This document shows, one piece after another, positions 33,438-42,599 of a stretch of 64,000 nt of DNA. The notes beneath the pieces are model-generated. The model saw only the letters and a list, made by a program, of their open reading frames with translations, had not been told where the DNA came from and ran no database searches. Made by a program: the position numbers and the translations under genes. Source of the DNA: a virus. Every line of letters starts with the position of its first letter. Position 1 is the stretch's first letter. The DNA lies in the IMG/VR virus record IMGVR_UViG_3300032116_000064, positions 1-64,000 of that record; one strand, given 5' to 3'.

Positions 33438-34733
33438 ATGGGAAGACCATCGGACCCATGTTTTAAACCGCCAAGGCCATATGTAACATATGCGGAACCT
33501 ACAGCGGTTACAACTCTAGCCCCATATGATATTGATTTTTTTATTGTACCATCTAGCGAGATAGGATGTTCTAAAGATATTGATGCTTCATATTTATTTA
33601 ATATTTTTGCTGATTTGTCTCTTGATAGTTCTTATATTAAAGTAGCAGATATCATTATTCCAGAATCTTGTAAAGGATATAAGTTTGAATTAGCTGGCTC
33701 TGATAGATTCATAATAAGTGGCACAAGTCTTTATTTTAATACATATCTTATTAAATATAGTCAACTTTTTATAGCTAAACTATATATTATCGATGTTAAT
33801 GGACTGCTTGGACGCAAAATTAAAAATTTCTATTTGTCATATGAATGTGCTTACAATTTTTGCCCAACTACTACAACAACGTCTACTAGCACTTCTACCA
33901 GCACTAGCACTTCTACCAGCACTAGCACTTCTACCAGCACTAGCACTTCTACCAGCACTAGCACTTCTACCAGCACTAGCACTTCTACCACAACGACTAG
34001 TAGTCCAACTACTACAGAAAGTCCAACTACTACAGAAAGTCCAACTACTACAGAAAGTCCAACTACTAGCACAAGTACAACCTCACAAGGAGATTGTTGT
34101 AATTGGGACGGAAATACAACTTTAGATTTTGGATCGCTTTGCGGCAAACGTAAACATTCATTTTCATGTACCAAGACAGGAGATAATACTTGGACTTGCA
34201 ATGGAACACTATCGTGTGGCGATGTGATATCAGCTGTTATTTCTTGTAATCCTTCAGCAGATATATCTCCATGTTCATCCAAATGGTCTGCTAGCGTAAA
34301 TGTACCGTGCGTATTGGGGTTTGTTCTTAACCCACCAGATGAATCGTGCGGATGTGACGATCCTCCATATTGGATGTTTAGTGGTGACCCGTCAGGTTGT
34401 AATTGTTGTGAACACTGTGGACCATGCGAAGTATACAATGAAGAAACAGAGACTTGTGAAAGTGTTTGTGTTGATGGAGAAATATGTTGTAGCAATCAAT
34501 GTGTTATACCGGGTACTATATCTGCACCAACATTTTTAGAATATGGAACTGGATTGGTTTGTTCTGGAGGCGCAGGAGTAGATTGCAGAATGCAGTGTCC
34601 CAATGAAGGTTGCGATGTAATATACTCACAATGTTATAATATTAATGGAGAACTACAGTGTTTTTGTTGTGACGGTTTTTGTGGTAGCGGTGGAGATCCT
34701 TGTGACTGTATATCTCAAGTAGGTGGTATATGA
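33438..34733 (+). CDS. Mucin-like Thr/Ser-rich, cysteine-rich virion protein (431 aa)
   Basis: Three parts are visible. Residues 1-140 are a beta domain with FIISGTSLYFNTYLIKY and AKLYIIDVNG, faintly cadherin-like. Residues about 143-215 are a pure Thr/Ser/Pro linker encoded by 18-bp tandem DNA repeats (33891-34070). Residues 216-431 contain about 40 Cys with doublets (CNCCEHCGPC, EICCSNQC), unlike normal cytoplasmic proteins. Many disulfides are expected once outside the cell. No signal peptide is present. This plan is typical of secreted eukaryotic or planctomycete-type surface proteins and unusual in phage. A surface adhesin on the virion is the working guess; I do not recognise a named family. 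Confidence 0.75.
   Translation: MGRPSDPCFKPPRPYVTYAEPTAVTTLAPYDIDFFIVPSSEIGCSKDIDASYLFNIFADLSLDSSYIKVADIIIPESCKGYKFELAGSDRFIISGTSLYFNTYLIKYSQLFIAKLYIIDVNGLLGRKIKNFYLSYECAYNFCPTTTTTSTSTSTSTSTSTSTSTSTSTSTSTSTSTSTSTSTSTTTTSSPTTTESPTTTESPTTTESPTTSTSTTSQGDCCNWDGNTTLDFGSLCGKRKHSFSCTKTGDNTWTCNGTLSCGDVISAVISCNPSADISPCSSKWSASVNVPCVLGFVLNPPDESCGCDDPPYWMFSGDPSGCNCCEHCGPCEVYNEETETCESVCVDGEICCSNQCVIPGTISAPTFLEYGTGLVCSGGAGVDCRMQCPNEGCDVIYSQCYNINGELQCFCCDGFCGSGGDPCDCISQVGGI
33891..33980 (+). repeat. Tandem 18-bp repeat ACTTCTACCAGCACTAGC, five copies
   Basis: Five perfect copies encode alternating Thr-Ser. The near absence of silent differences suggests recent expansion or copy-number change by slippage. 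Any change is a multiple of six residues and keeps the frame. Confidence 0.9.
34002..34055 (+). repeat. Tandem 18-bp repeat AGTCCAACTACTACAGAA, three copies
   Basis: Three identical units plus a partial fourth encode Ser-Pro-Thr-Thr-Glu-type repeats at the end of the mucin-like linker. Confidence 0.85.
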
Positions 34734-37700
34734 CTTGTTTATGTGGATCAATAAATTTACCTAAAGGAACCAAGTATTCAGAATATGGACTTGGATTGAA
34801 GATACTACATACTCAAGGTGAAATAGTTCTAAAGCTGGTACATGACCAAGATATCAATCTAAATTACGGACATACGTTTCTTACCACTACAGAAAAGTAT
34901 CTTTTAAATGAAAACCTAAATATAACTGGTTTTGATTTACTTTGTGAAGGTAAAACAAAGTTATATAACTCTATTATAATCTCAATTTATGATTATTCTA
35001 CTGATAAATTATTATGTCATAGAACATTCAATAGTAACGGAACTGAAGACATTACAAATTTCTATTTACCTTTAGAGTGTGACTCTACAGTATTAAATGT
35101 AGAAAATAAAAAATTTAAAATTCAAATAGATAGCATATGTCAAAACACAAACATAAAATGTTGCGATAAATTGCCAGACTTGTCATTATCTCCAAGCATA
35201 ATGACTGTCCATGGTCCATGTTGTGAAATTGTTGACCCTCCCCCCACAACCTCCACAACAATAAATCCATCTCTTTTGGGTCCACCAAAAAATATTATCT
35301 ATACACTCAGTGGAAATTCAGTTAACATATCTTGGATACCACCAACTATAAGTCATAATCAGACTATTACTAATTATGTATTAGAGTACCAAACACAAAA
35401 TGGCGGAAATTGGACTAGCATAATAATTCCGCCAAGTCAATTAAGTTATGTTTTGTCATCTATTAGTGGAATATATAGCTTTAAGATGGCTACTCAAACT
35501 GCCGGTGGCGTGGGACCATTCTCAGACATATTTTATCCTTACCTTGTTGGTCCACCAACTAATATAGTAGCTAATCCAAATAATGGTTCAATAAATATAT
35601 TATGGACACGACCAGTAACAATTAGTGGACAAACTATAACAAATTATATTTTAGAATACCAAAATGAAAATAGTAATGATTGGACGAGAATAATCATACC
35701 AGCAAATTCATTAAGTTATGTATTATCATCTACTAACTTTACTGGTTATATCATTAGAATGGCTACTCAAACGTCTAGTGGGATTGGGCCATTTTCCGAT
35801 ATTATTGGACCTATTATATATAATACATCTGGACCAGTAAGAGATGTTGATTTAACTTATACAACACCAACCTCAGTAGTAATTACATGGCAACCCGGAT
35901 TAAATACCCCCGGTTTTGGAACTACATCTTATAAATTAGAAATTTCTAACGACGGTGGTAAAACATGGACCACGCTAGAACAAACTAACTCTACTAATTA
36001 TTCTCTTAGCGGCTTATCAAGCGGTATATATCTTATTAAGATAACACAGACATTTAATGGTATATCTGGCATACCAGTTATTATTTACATAATTATTCCC
36101 AACATATCGATAACTACTACTAGTACTTCTACCACCATTGAGCCATCAACCTCAACTAGCACTTCAACCTCAACTAGTACTTCTACCACCATTGAGCCAT
36201 CAACCTCGACTAGTACCTCTACCTCAACTAGTACTACTGTATTACCAACAGATCCACCGCCGTCAACTACTACATCTACTACGCAACAACCAACTACAAC
36301 AAGTAGTAGTTCATCTACTAGTACCAGCACCACGACTAGTCAACCAAGCACCAGCACTACAACTAGCACATCTTCTAGTACATCTTCTAGTACATCTTCT
36401 AGTACATCTTCTAGTACATCAACTACTACTAGCACTACTTTATCGCCACCTACTACGATTTCTCCTAGCACTACAACCAGCAGCACAAGCACATCGACTA
36501 GTAGTACTAGTAGTACTAGTAGTACTAGTAGCACTAGTAGTAGTACATCGACATCAACTACAGACAATCCACCGCCAGCTTACTTTATTTGCGTTATGAA
36601 TAAAGTTATTGTTCCAACTAGCACAACATATTTTCCACCTAACACATCTTACACTACTTCTACTTCTACTACTACTATAGATCCTAATAAATATTATTGT
36701 GTTACAGATAAGATAATTACAACCACTAGTCCGCCGTTTACAACTACTCAGCATCCAGATCCAATATTCTGTATTCCTTTATATGAATATAATCCAGCTA
36801 TTCACATAGCGGTTACTAGTCCTAGTTTAAGTTGTAGCGAATGTCCTCCCATATCGACTACAGCTATGCCTAGTACTACTATGACAACTAATACCACTGG
36901 TACTACTGGAACCACTGGTACCACCACGACATCAGAACCTCCAGAAGTGAAATGTATCACTGTAGGATCTTATGATCCTTTTATTCATAATTTAGTTAGT
37001 GGACCACACGATAATTGTATGTCTTGTGGAACTACCACAACTTCTACTTCTACTTCTACTTCTAGTACTAGTACTACTGCCACTTCCACAACTAATACTA
37101 CTTCACATCCATCAACTACAACTGGAACCACATCGTCACCAACTACTACCGGTACAGTTAATCCAACCGGAACGGATGATCCAAATTCAAGCACAACGAA
37201 TGATCCCGGTAATTCTACCACTTCTTCTCCTACTAATACTCCTAATCCTACCGATGATCCAAACATTGGAGATTGCGGCGGTATACCCGGATTATGTCCT
37301 ATGGGTTCGGTGTGCTGCCCATGCGATTGGAGTCTAGTGGGCGGTTTGTGTTGTCCACCTAATGGTCCTAGTTGTGTTCCACCAACAGATCCAGATAATC
37401 CATCAGCAGCATGTGATCCACCATGCGTTGCATTAGATTGTGACATATGCGTAGATGGTGTATGCAGAGATAAGTGCAATGCTAGCAAATGCTATGTATG
37501 CGATAATGCCGGAACTTGTGTAGAAAATTGCGAGTCTCTTTCCGATATGTCAATTTGCATACAAGGAACATGTTTTAACTGTGGTGCTTGCCAATGGATG
37601 GCAGTTGATGGAAACTGGGTCAAAGTTCATCCAGTATATTTTACACCAATACAAAATGGATGCTTTACAAGCACTTTGGAAAATTCATATATTAATATGC

Positions 37701-37780
37701 CCAATTGTAACTGTCTTCCACCAGCATTTCCAACAAATCAATCACAAGGATTTGAAATAACCCCCTGTTTTAGACTGTAA
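34730..37780 (+). CDS. FN3-repeat, mucin-like, cysteine-rich virion protein (1016 aa)
   Basis: An N-terminal beta domain (1-180) ends in paired Cys (KCCDK, PCCEI). Three fibronectin type III domains follow at about 182-272, 273-365 and 368-455, with the conserved PxN, ISWxPP, ITNYVLEYQ, SYVLS and ATQTxxGxGPFSD positions. Then come Thr/Ser-rich linkers at about 455-620 and 690-840, containing short DNA tandem repeats. They are separated by Cys-containing modules ending YICVM or YCVTDK. A C-terminal 150 residues rich in Cys follows (CCPCDWSL, LCCPP, CDPPCVALDCDIC), resembling granulin/EGF spacing. The gene is coupled to the previous one by ATGA. It is probably an extended surface adhesin; a glycan-decorated stalk is possible but unproven. 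Confidence 0.8.
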   Translation: MTCLCGSINLPKGTKYSEYGLGLKILHTQGEIVLKLVHDQDINLNYGHTFLTTTEKYLLNENLNITGFDLLCEGKTKLYNSIIISIYDYSTDKLLCHRTFNSNGTEDITNFYLPLECDSTVLNVENKKFKIQIDSICQNTNIKCCDKLPDLSLSPSIMTVHGPCCEIVDPPPTTSTTINPSLLGPPKNIIYTLSGNSVNISWIPPTISHNQTITNYVLEYQTQNGGNWTSIIIPPSQLSYVLSSISGIYSFKMATQTAGGVGPFSDIFYPYLVGPPTNIVANPNNGSINILWTRPVTISGQTITNYILEYQNENSNDWTRIIIPANSLSYVLSSTNFTGYIIRMATQTSSGIGPFSDIIGPIIYNTSGPVRDVDLTYTTPTSVVITWQPGLNTPGFGTTSYKLEISNDGGKTWTTLEQTNSTNYSLSGLSSGIYLIKITQTFNGISGIPVIIYIIIPNISITTTSTSTTIEPSTSTSTSTSTSTSTTIEPSTSTSTSTSTSTTVLPTDPPPSTTTSTTQQPTTTSSSSSTSTSTTTSQPSTSTTTSTSSSTSSSTSSSTSSSTSTTTSTTLSPPTTISPSTTTSSTSTSTSSTSSTSSTSSTSSSTSTSTTDNPPPAYFICVMNKVIVPTSTTYFPPNTSYTTSTSTTTIDPNKYYCVTDKIITTTSPPFTTTQHPDPIFCIPLYEYNPAIHIAVTSPSLSCSECPPISTTAMPSTTMTTNTTGTTGTTGTTTTSEPPEVKCITVGSYDPFIHNLVSGPHDNCMSCGTTTTSTSTSTSSTSTTATSTTNTTSHPSTTTGTTSSPTTTGTVNPTGTDDPNSSTTNDPGNSTTSSPTNTPNPTDDPNIGDCGGIPGLCPMGSVCCPCDWSLVGGLCCPPNGPSCVPPTDPDNPSAACDPPCVALDCDICVDGVCRDKCNASKCYVCDNAGTCVENCESLSDMSICIQGTCFNCGACQWMAVDGNWVKVHPVYFTPIQNGCFTSTLENSYINMPNCNCLPPAFPTNQSQGFEITPCFRL
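36368..36415 (+). repeat. Tandem 12-bp repeat ACATCTTCTAGT, four copies
   Basis: Four perfect copies encode Thr-Ser-Ser-Ser. Adjacent simple-sequence tracts make the region prone to in-frame length change. Confidence 0.9.
36497..36541 (+). repeat. Tandem 9-bp repeat ACTAGTAGT, five copies
   Basis: Five copies, one with a single change, encode Thr-Ser-Ser within the second Thr/Ser-rich linker. Confidence 0.9.
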
Positions 37781-37831
37781 AAATACCTATAATATAAGTA
37801 AAAGGATAAGTTATATCTGAAAGGAATAAAT

Positions 37832-38431
37832 ATGAAACTTAAAAATCAAGTAACAATTCAGCCACCACCATATTCTGATAACAGCGGAAGGATAATCAAT
37901 CCTAATGCTATTACTACTGATAGTATAGATCTAATATTTATAGATAACCCTAAAACCAAGACGTTAAACGTACAAATATTACCATTATCTGTTACTGCCA
38001 ATTTATGGAGTGGAGACAATTATACATTAATTGGTGATTGGACTAAATCTCAAGCGGAAAAAAAATTAGAGGAATTAATGAGTAATAATCCTGCTGTATA
38101 TTTGCGATCACTTTATCCAAAGACTCTAGAAGAAAACCCCAATCATCCCGGCACTGTTCTGTCTAAGATGATTAAAAGTGTTGGTATTCAAATGACAGAC
38201 AGTTGCTCTTGTAAGCGTCATGCTCTAGAAATGAATGAAAAGGGCAACGATTGGTGTGAGCAAAATATAGATACTATTGTTGGGTGGCTAAGAGATGAAG
38301 CCAAGCGTAGAAACTTACCATTTATGGACGCTCTTGGTAAATTACTAGTAGGCAGGGCTATTAAAAAGTCCCGTAAATTGCTAGCAAATGAACCAGTTCC
38401 AGAAAATGACGAAGAATTAGATAGTATTTAG
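37832..38431 (+). CDS. Virion-type N-domain with conserved cysteine-helical C-domain (199 aa)
   Basis: The first 70 residues form a beta domain (VTIQPPPYSDNSGRI, LNVQILPLSVTANLW). Residues about 103-185 carry a known phage block: HPGTVLSKMIKSVGI, then CSCKRHALEMNEKGNDWCE, then IVGWLRDEAKRRNLPF and LVGRAIKKSRK. In other phage proteins this CxC...MN.wG...C...WLR.EA pattern is a helical, probably metal-binding, domain of unknown function, often attached to glycosyltransferases or virion proteins. Here it is alone with a short beta domain. The ribosome site AAAGGA precedes the ATG. Function unknown. Confidence 0.7.
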   Translation: MKLKNQVTIQPPPYSDNSGRIINPNAITTDSIDLIFIDNPKTKTLNVQILPLSVTANLWSGDNYTLIGDWTKSQAEKKLEELMSNNPAVYLRSLYPKTLEENPNHPGTVLSKMIKSVGIQMTDSCSCKRHALEMNEKGNDWCEQNIDTIVGWLRDEAKRRNLPFMDALGKLLVGRAIKKSRKLLANEPVPENDEELDSI

Positions 38432-38436
38432 TTTTG

Positions 38437-38445
38437 GTGTATACT
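38437..38445 (+). promoter_or_regulatory. Putative late promoter ahead of the neck genes
   Basis: TTTTGGTGTATACTATACT lies six bases after the previous stop and 36 bases before the ATG at 38482. It matches the TTTTnGTGTATAnT consensus. Confidence 0.65.
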
Positions 38446-38481
38446 ATACTAGATAAACTAACCTAATAACAGGGACACATT

Positions 38482-39000
38482 ATGTCTTGGCGTAGTCAAA
38501 TACCATTAATTGTTAGGCATCTAATAAATGACCTTGACCAAGAAAAATACAAGTATTCTGACGAAAGAATAGAAACATCTATTCTAGTTAGCGCACAATT
38601 GCTGTCAATTGAAACAGATTTTACTAATTCATACATTATAGATATTGCTAACGGTGGGTTATCTCCAGATCCAACTGAAGGTATGATAGATAACGCCTTC
38701 ATAAATCTTACTGCTCTTAAATCAGCATGTATTATAATTGGAAGTGAGTTAAAAACAGAAGCTTCAAATGCTATATCTATAAAAGATGGTCCTTCAGCAA
38801 TAGATCTACGTGGAGTAGCATCTACGTTATCTATTCTATATAAAGATCTATCTGATAAATATTCTAAACTGTTATTAGATTATCGCGCTGGCAATAGTAT
38901 TGCTGGACATGCAATTCTTGGCCCATATAGTCCCGCTAGTGATTATGTCGTAAGAACGCATGGCGATTACGATTCTCGGGGTGGTTATTTTAGATATTAA
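38482..39000 (+). CDS. Head-tail connector-type protein (172 aa)
   Basis: It begins MSWRSQIPLIVRHLINDLD, then KYSDERIETSILVSAQLLSIE: an all-helical start followed by 'ALKSACIIIGSELKTEA' and 'STLSILYKDLSDKYSKLL'. Helical adaptor proteins of this size (gp6/gp15-like) bind under the portal, and their genes usually precede the tail genes. The C-terminus ends with aromatic DSRGGYFRY. Position at the start of the neck block supports the call, but no family signature is decisive. Confidence 0.6.
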   Translation: MSWRSQIPLIVRHLINDLDQEKYKYSDERIETSILVSAQLLSIETDFTNSYIIDIANGGLSPDPTEGMIDNAFINLTALKSACIIIGSELKTEASNAISIKDGPSAIDLRGVASTLSILYKDLSDKYSKLLLDYRAGNSIAGHAILGPYSPASDYVVRTHGDYDSRGGYFRY

Positions 39001-39012
39001 TGGAGGCTCGAA

Positions 39013-39978
39013 ATGACGGCTAAAAATAAGGATGCTTTGATAGCATATGTAACTGGAGTTTTAGCAGATAATAATGCTGGACAAATATCAGCCGCTGATG
39101 TTCGTATCAGTATAATTGATACAATTGATTCTATAGTTCCTATTGTTAGCAGTGGGGACTTTTATAGTTATCCATTTATCAAAAATGTTAGAATTAAAAG
39201 AACTGACGGCGATGGAGATACTGGACATTTAATTGTGGATTCTGGTATAAAATTCTCAGATGATTCTATACAATATGTAGCTTACCCCGGAGCTATGGCA
39301 ATTTCTCATACAGGATTAGCTCAACTAAATATTGGCGATCCTCACCCACAATATGTTCCAGCCGATGGTGGCAGAGCATTTACACAGAATGTTGCTCTAG
39401 GAAATAAATGGGTCAACGCTAGTGGTAGTTCCATAGTACAATCTACAACCGGCAAAGGATTACAATTTATATACTCAACAGACCCACTTAGAGAAACTAT
39501 TAATGTTGGTAGCGGAACACAATTTACATTCTTAAAAGATAGATCTGTTCTAAATTCATCTAGAGGAGTTGCTAAAGCTTGGATCAGATTCCAAGGTAGT
39601 GGCATCGGTGGAGATGGAAGTCCAGCTGTTCTAGATGCCTATAATGTATCTGGTATTAAAAAAGAAGATAGGGGCAAATTTACTATTATATTTGCATCTG
39701 GTATTTTAAAAGATAACAACTATGTTGCTATTGGTCATAGTAATGGTAGAAGTACATCTGCTAGTAGAGAAGACTTTAGTGAAAACACTGTTGCTATGGT
39801 ATCTAGAGTTGGCGATGATGCTCAAAAGTTACGATCTGTGAGCTTTGTTGTTATGGGTGAAGACACTGGCACGTATTTAGATGGTATAGTTAATGATTTA
39901 GTTGTATTTGGTACAGAACCCGGAGGTAGTGGTAATCCACCTACCGTAGTTATAAATCCAAACTACACAGCTTACTAA
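39013..39978 (+). CDS. Virion protein with shared docking domain (321 aa)
   Basis: Residues 1-45 (AYVTGVLADNNAGQIS, then AADVRISIIDTIDSI) match the N-terminus of the large fibre at 30132, so both probably attach to the same virion component. A typical fibre linker follows (DPHPQYVPADGGRAFTQNV), with the 'HTGLAQLNIGDPHPQY' motif common in tail fibres. A globular C-domain ends in TVVINPNYTAY. It is short for a fibre; a spike or connector-associated fibre is likely. GGAGG precedes the ATG. Confidence 0.7.
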   Translation: MTAKNKDALIAYVTGVLADNNAGQISAADVRISIIDTIDSIVPIVSSGDFYSYPFIKNVRIKRTDGDGDTGHLIVDSGIKFSDDSIQYVAYPGAMAISHTGLAQLNIGDPHPQYVPADGGRAFTQNVALGNKWVNASGSSIVQSTTGKGLQFIYSTDPLRETINVGSGTQFTFLKDRSVLNSSRGVAKAWIRFQGSGIGGDGSPAVLDAYNVSGIKKEDRGKFTIIFASGILKDNNYVAIGHSNGRSTSASREDFSENTVAMVSRVGDDAQKLRSVSFVVMGEDTGTYLDGIVNDLVVFGTEPGGSGNPPTVVINPNYTAY

Positions 39979-39985
39979 ATAAAAT

Positions 39986-42085
39986 ATGATTAAGTTATAT
40001 GATCGTATAAAAGAATTAAGTTATGTGATTGGCACCGGTAACATTACGTTATCTGGTGCCACTCGCGGATTTTCTACATTCTCATCTTGTTATTCCAATG
40101 GTGATGCTTTATTTTATGGGATCACTGACGGCACTGTGTATGAACTTGGTTCTGGATTATACGTATCTTCATCTAATCAGATACAACGCTTTCCCGTAAA
40201 ATCTACTAATAACAATTCTCTTGTAAATTTTACAGAAGGAACCAAAGAGGTATATGTAAACTATCCAGCTACCAACTCTGTTTTTAATACTTCTGGTATA
40301 AATCCAGTTCCTCAAAGTAGTGGCTTGGCTTTTTGGACTTCTTCCAACTCATTATCATACAATGACAATCTTATTTTTAATTCTGGAAATAGTAGATTAG
40401 GACTTAATAAGTCTTCTCCATCTGTTGCTTTAGATATTGGTGGAAGTTTAGCTTATTCACAATTAAGAGTTTCTGGTATAAGCGTTAGTGAGTCTGGCAT
40501 ATATTTTCCTTCTGGTAATAATGGATTATCATCTTATTCCGGTGGAAGACAACTAGTACACTTTCAGCCAAATCAATTAAGTTCACAGTTGTCTCAAGTG
40601 TTGCAACTCAGTGGAATTGTAAATCAAAATATTGTACTCAAAAAACAAAATTCAAACATGGTCTTTGCTGGACCTTCCGGTTATTGTAATCCTCCATGCG
40701 GCCCAGACTATCCATCTTTTAGACTATTAAATAAGTATGATATACCACAAGAAATTCCAAATCTTGATGTTGGCAACGATGATAGCTCTGTTACATTTTT
40801 AAGGATCTTCTTACCAAATGGTTTACCAGATAATGTCTATAGAGATATAAATGCTATTGAAGTTAATAGTAATAGCAATGTTTTTGCAGTAAATGGGTTG
40901 GGTCATATTGAAATTGGCACAATAGGTTATTCGCAAGTTCTTGATTTAGACGATACTATGAATTCTGTTTCTGGTGTATCTGGAATCATATATTCTGTAT
41001 CGGGAGCGTTAAATTCTAGAATTACAGCAGTGTCTGGAGTAATAAACTCAGCATCTGGAGCATTAAATTCTAGGATTACATCAGTGTCTGGTTATTTAGA
41101 CAACAGAATATCAAATATTAATAACTTTATATCAAATCCAAATAATAATTTATGGAATGCTCGACTTTCTTTGAGTTCGACTGATTCTACATATAGTGGC
41201 AGTGGAACATCATTATACTTAACCCAACACCTTGGTAATGCTATTTCATTGTATAATGGCTCTTCTTGGCAGACCATGCAATTTAATTCTAAGTTAGTTT
41301 CTAATTTTTCTTCTTTAAGTCCAAACACTATCTATGATGTTTTTGGATATTTAAATAACAATGATATTAGTTTTGAATTGACTCCTTGGTCAATGTACAC
41401 ACCTTATGATCCAGAGACTCCAGAAATAGAACCGGTAAACTCATCAAGAACTATTAATTTATCAACAGTTGATGGAGTATATTGTAAATCTGGGAATAAT
41501 ACCAGAAGATATATTGGCACTATAAGAACATCTAGTTCTGGTTTTCTTGACAATGAATCTGATAGATTAATATGCAATTTTTACAATAAAATCAAAAAAA
41601 TAATTCGATCAGATGTAAATTCAATCAATAATGATCCATATTTTACCTTTTCGTGGATTTATCCAACCAACGTTATAAGGCAAATTCCATACATATCAGA
41701 AGTTTCTGTAGTTAATGGCTTAAATTCTAATATAGACTTAAAAGTAATACTAGAAATATTGATACCATATGTTAGATCAGAATACACTCTTGGTATTATA
41801 AGAAAGCCAGAAATAAATAATATCTTAGAAAGTATAGATAACGATGCAACTTTTGATTACTATGCTGCCATTGTGCTATCTGGAACCAATGGCTTAGTAA
41901 CCACAGAAAATATTGGTGGAGACTATCAAGATGGATTACAAAAAACTATTTCCGCCTCTATATACTGTCAGCCGGTTGGATATGAAAAGTATCATGCTAT
42001 AGAAAAATCTAGACTTGGTTCGCCCGTAGTATATGGTAACAGGGTAGTAGGCAGCTATGGAATTATGGGAACATACGAATGTTAA
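39986..42085 (+). CDS. Fibre protein with SGALNSRI repeats and conserved display domain (699 aa)
   Basis: It starts MIKLYDRIKELSYVIGTGN with an ALxGATRGFxTF-like block usual at the N-terminus of virion fibres. Residues about 330-375 contain repeated VSGALNSRITAVSGV-type heptads, probably a trimeric coiled coil. Residues about 390-560 match a domain frequent in phage fibres: LWNARLSLSS, GNAISLYNG, SLSPNTIYDVFGYLNN, DGVYCKSGNNTRRYIGTI and ICNFYNKI. The C-terminal 140 residues are unique. Its stop overlaps the next start. A host-facing fibre is likely. Confidence 0.8.
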   Translation: MIKLYDRIKELSYVIGTGNITLSGATRGFSTFSSCYSNGDALFYGITDGTVYELGSGLYVSSSNQIQRFPVKSTNNNSLVNFTEGTKEVYVNYPATNSVFNTSGINPVPQSSGLAFWTSSNSLSYNDNLIFNSGNSRLGLNKSSPSVALDIGGSLAYSQLRVSGISVSESGIYFPSGNNGLSSYSGGRQLVHFQPNQLSSQLSQVLQLSGIVNQNIVLKKQNSNMVFAGPSGYCNPPCGPDYPSFRLLNKYDIPQEIPNLDVGNDDSSVTFLRIFLPNGLPDNVYRDINAIEVNSNSNVFAVNGLGHIEIGTIGYSQVLDLDDTMNSVSGVSGIIYSVSGALNSRITAVSGVINSASGALNSRITSVSGYLDNRISNINNFISNPNNNLWNARLSLSSTDSTYSGSGTSLYLTQHLGNAISLYNGSSWQTMQFNSKLVSNFSSLSPNTIYDVFGYLNNNDISFELTPWSMYTPYDPETPEIEPVNSSRTINLSTVDGVYCKSGNNTRRYIGTIRTSSSGFLDNESDRLICNFYNKIKKIIRSDVNSINNDPYFTFSWIYPTNVIRQIPYISEVSVVNGLNSNIDLKVILEILIPYVRSEYTLGIIRKPEINNILESIDNDATFDYYAAIVLSGTNGLVTTENIGGDYQDGLQKTISASIYCQPVGYEKYHAIEKSRLGSPVVYGNRVVGSYGIMGTYEC

Positions 42086-42591
42086 ACATTTTATTATCTA
42101 AATTACAAAATATTATACCTATTAAAGCTATAGTGGAAAGAAATTCTACTATTGATATAGAATATTTTATAGACAATATGCCATCTGAGTCTCAATTATT
42201 ACAAATTAGTAATATTATAGATCAGTGGCCTCTTGAAAAAATAAAATTAGAAAAAATTAAGTTATTAGATGAATCTTGGAAAGTAAGACTTAGAACTGGA
42301 TGGGAAACTCCAGATGGATATAATCTCGGTATAGATATATCTGACGTTACTCTTTTGAATGGAGCTTTCACATTGGCTAAGGAAGCGTCTTTAATGGGTA
42401 TGAATAATCCCACATCTATTGTAGATTTAGATGGGGCTTCACATTCACTATCTTTACAAGATCTAACTACGTTAATGTTGCAATACGGACAAGCAAGAGC
42501 ATCTTTAAGTAATTCATATGCATCCATAAAACAATCAATAAATATGGCAACTACAACAGAAGAATTAGAAGCTATAAACACTAATATATAG
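42079..42591 (+). CDS. Tail/fibre accessory protein (170 aa)
   Basis: The second half carries a pattern like the DUF4376 domain: GWETPDGYNLGIDISDVTLL, FTLAKEASLMG, SIVDLDGASHSLSL and LTTLMLQYGQAR. That domain is found in many phage tail-fibre-region proteins and is helical. The N-terminal 70 residues are helical with a VERNSTIDIEYFI strand. It overlaps the previous gene by seven bases. It may be a fibre chaperone or attachment protein; the exact role is unknown. Confidence 0.7.
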   Translation: MLNILLSKLQNIIPIKAIVERNSTIDIEYFIDNMPSESQLLQISNIIDQWPLEKIKLEKIKLLDESWKVRLRTGWETPDGYNLGIDISDVTLLNGAFTLAKEASLMGMNNPTSIVDLDGASHSLSLQDLTTLMLQYGQARASLSNSYASIKQSINMATTTEELEAINTNI

Positions 42592-42599
42592 GTATTAAT

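Noticed and set aside
33891-34070. CRISPR-like direct repeats
   Set aside because: Units are contiguous with no spacers and continue a coding frame; they are low-complexity protein repeats.
33851-37488. Long minus-strand open frames of Val/Leu-rich protein opposite the Thr/Ser-rich genes
   Set aside because: They are the complement of ACT/AGC-type repeats, which read as Val and Leu codons; no ribosome site or promoter supports them.
37781-37831. CTATAATATAAG as another late promoter
   Set aside because: It lacks the GTG and T-run parts of the shared motif; an AT-rich gap could give this by chance.
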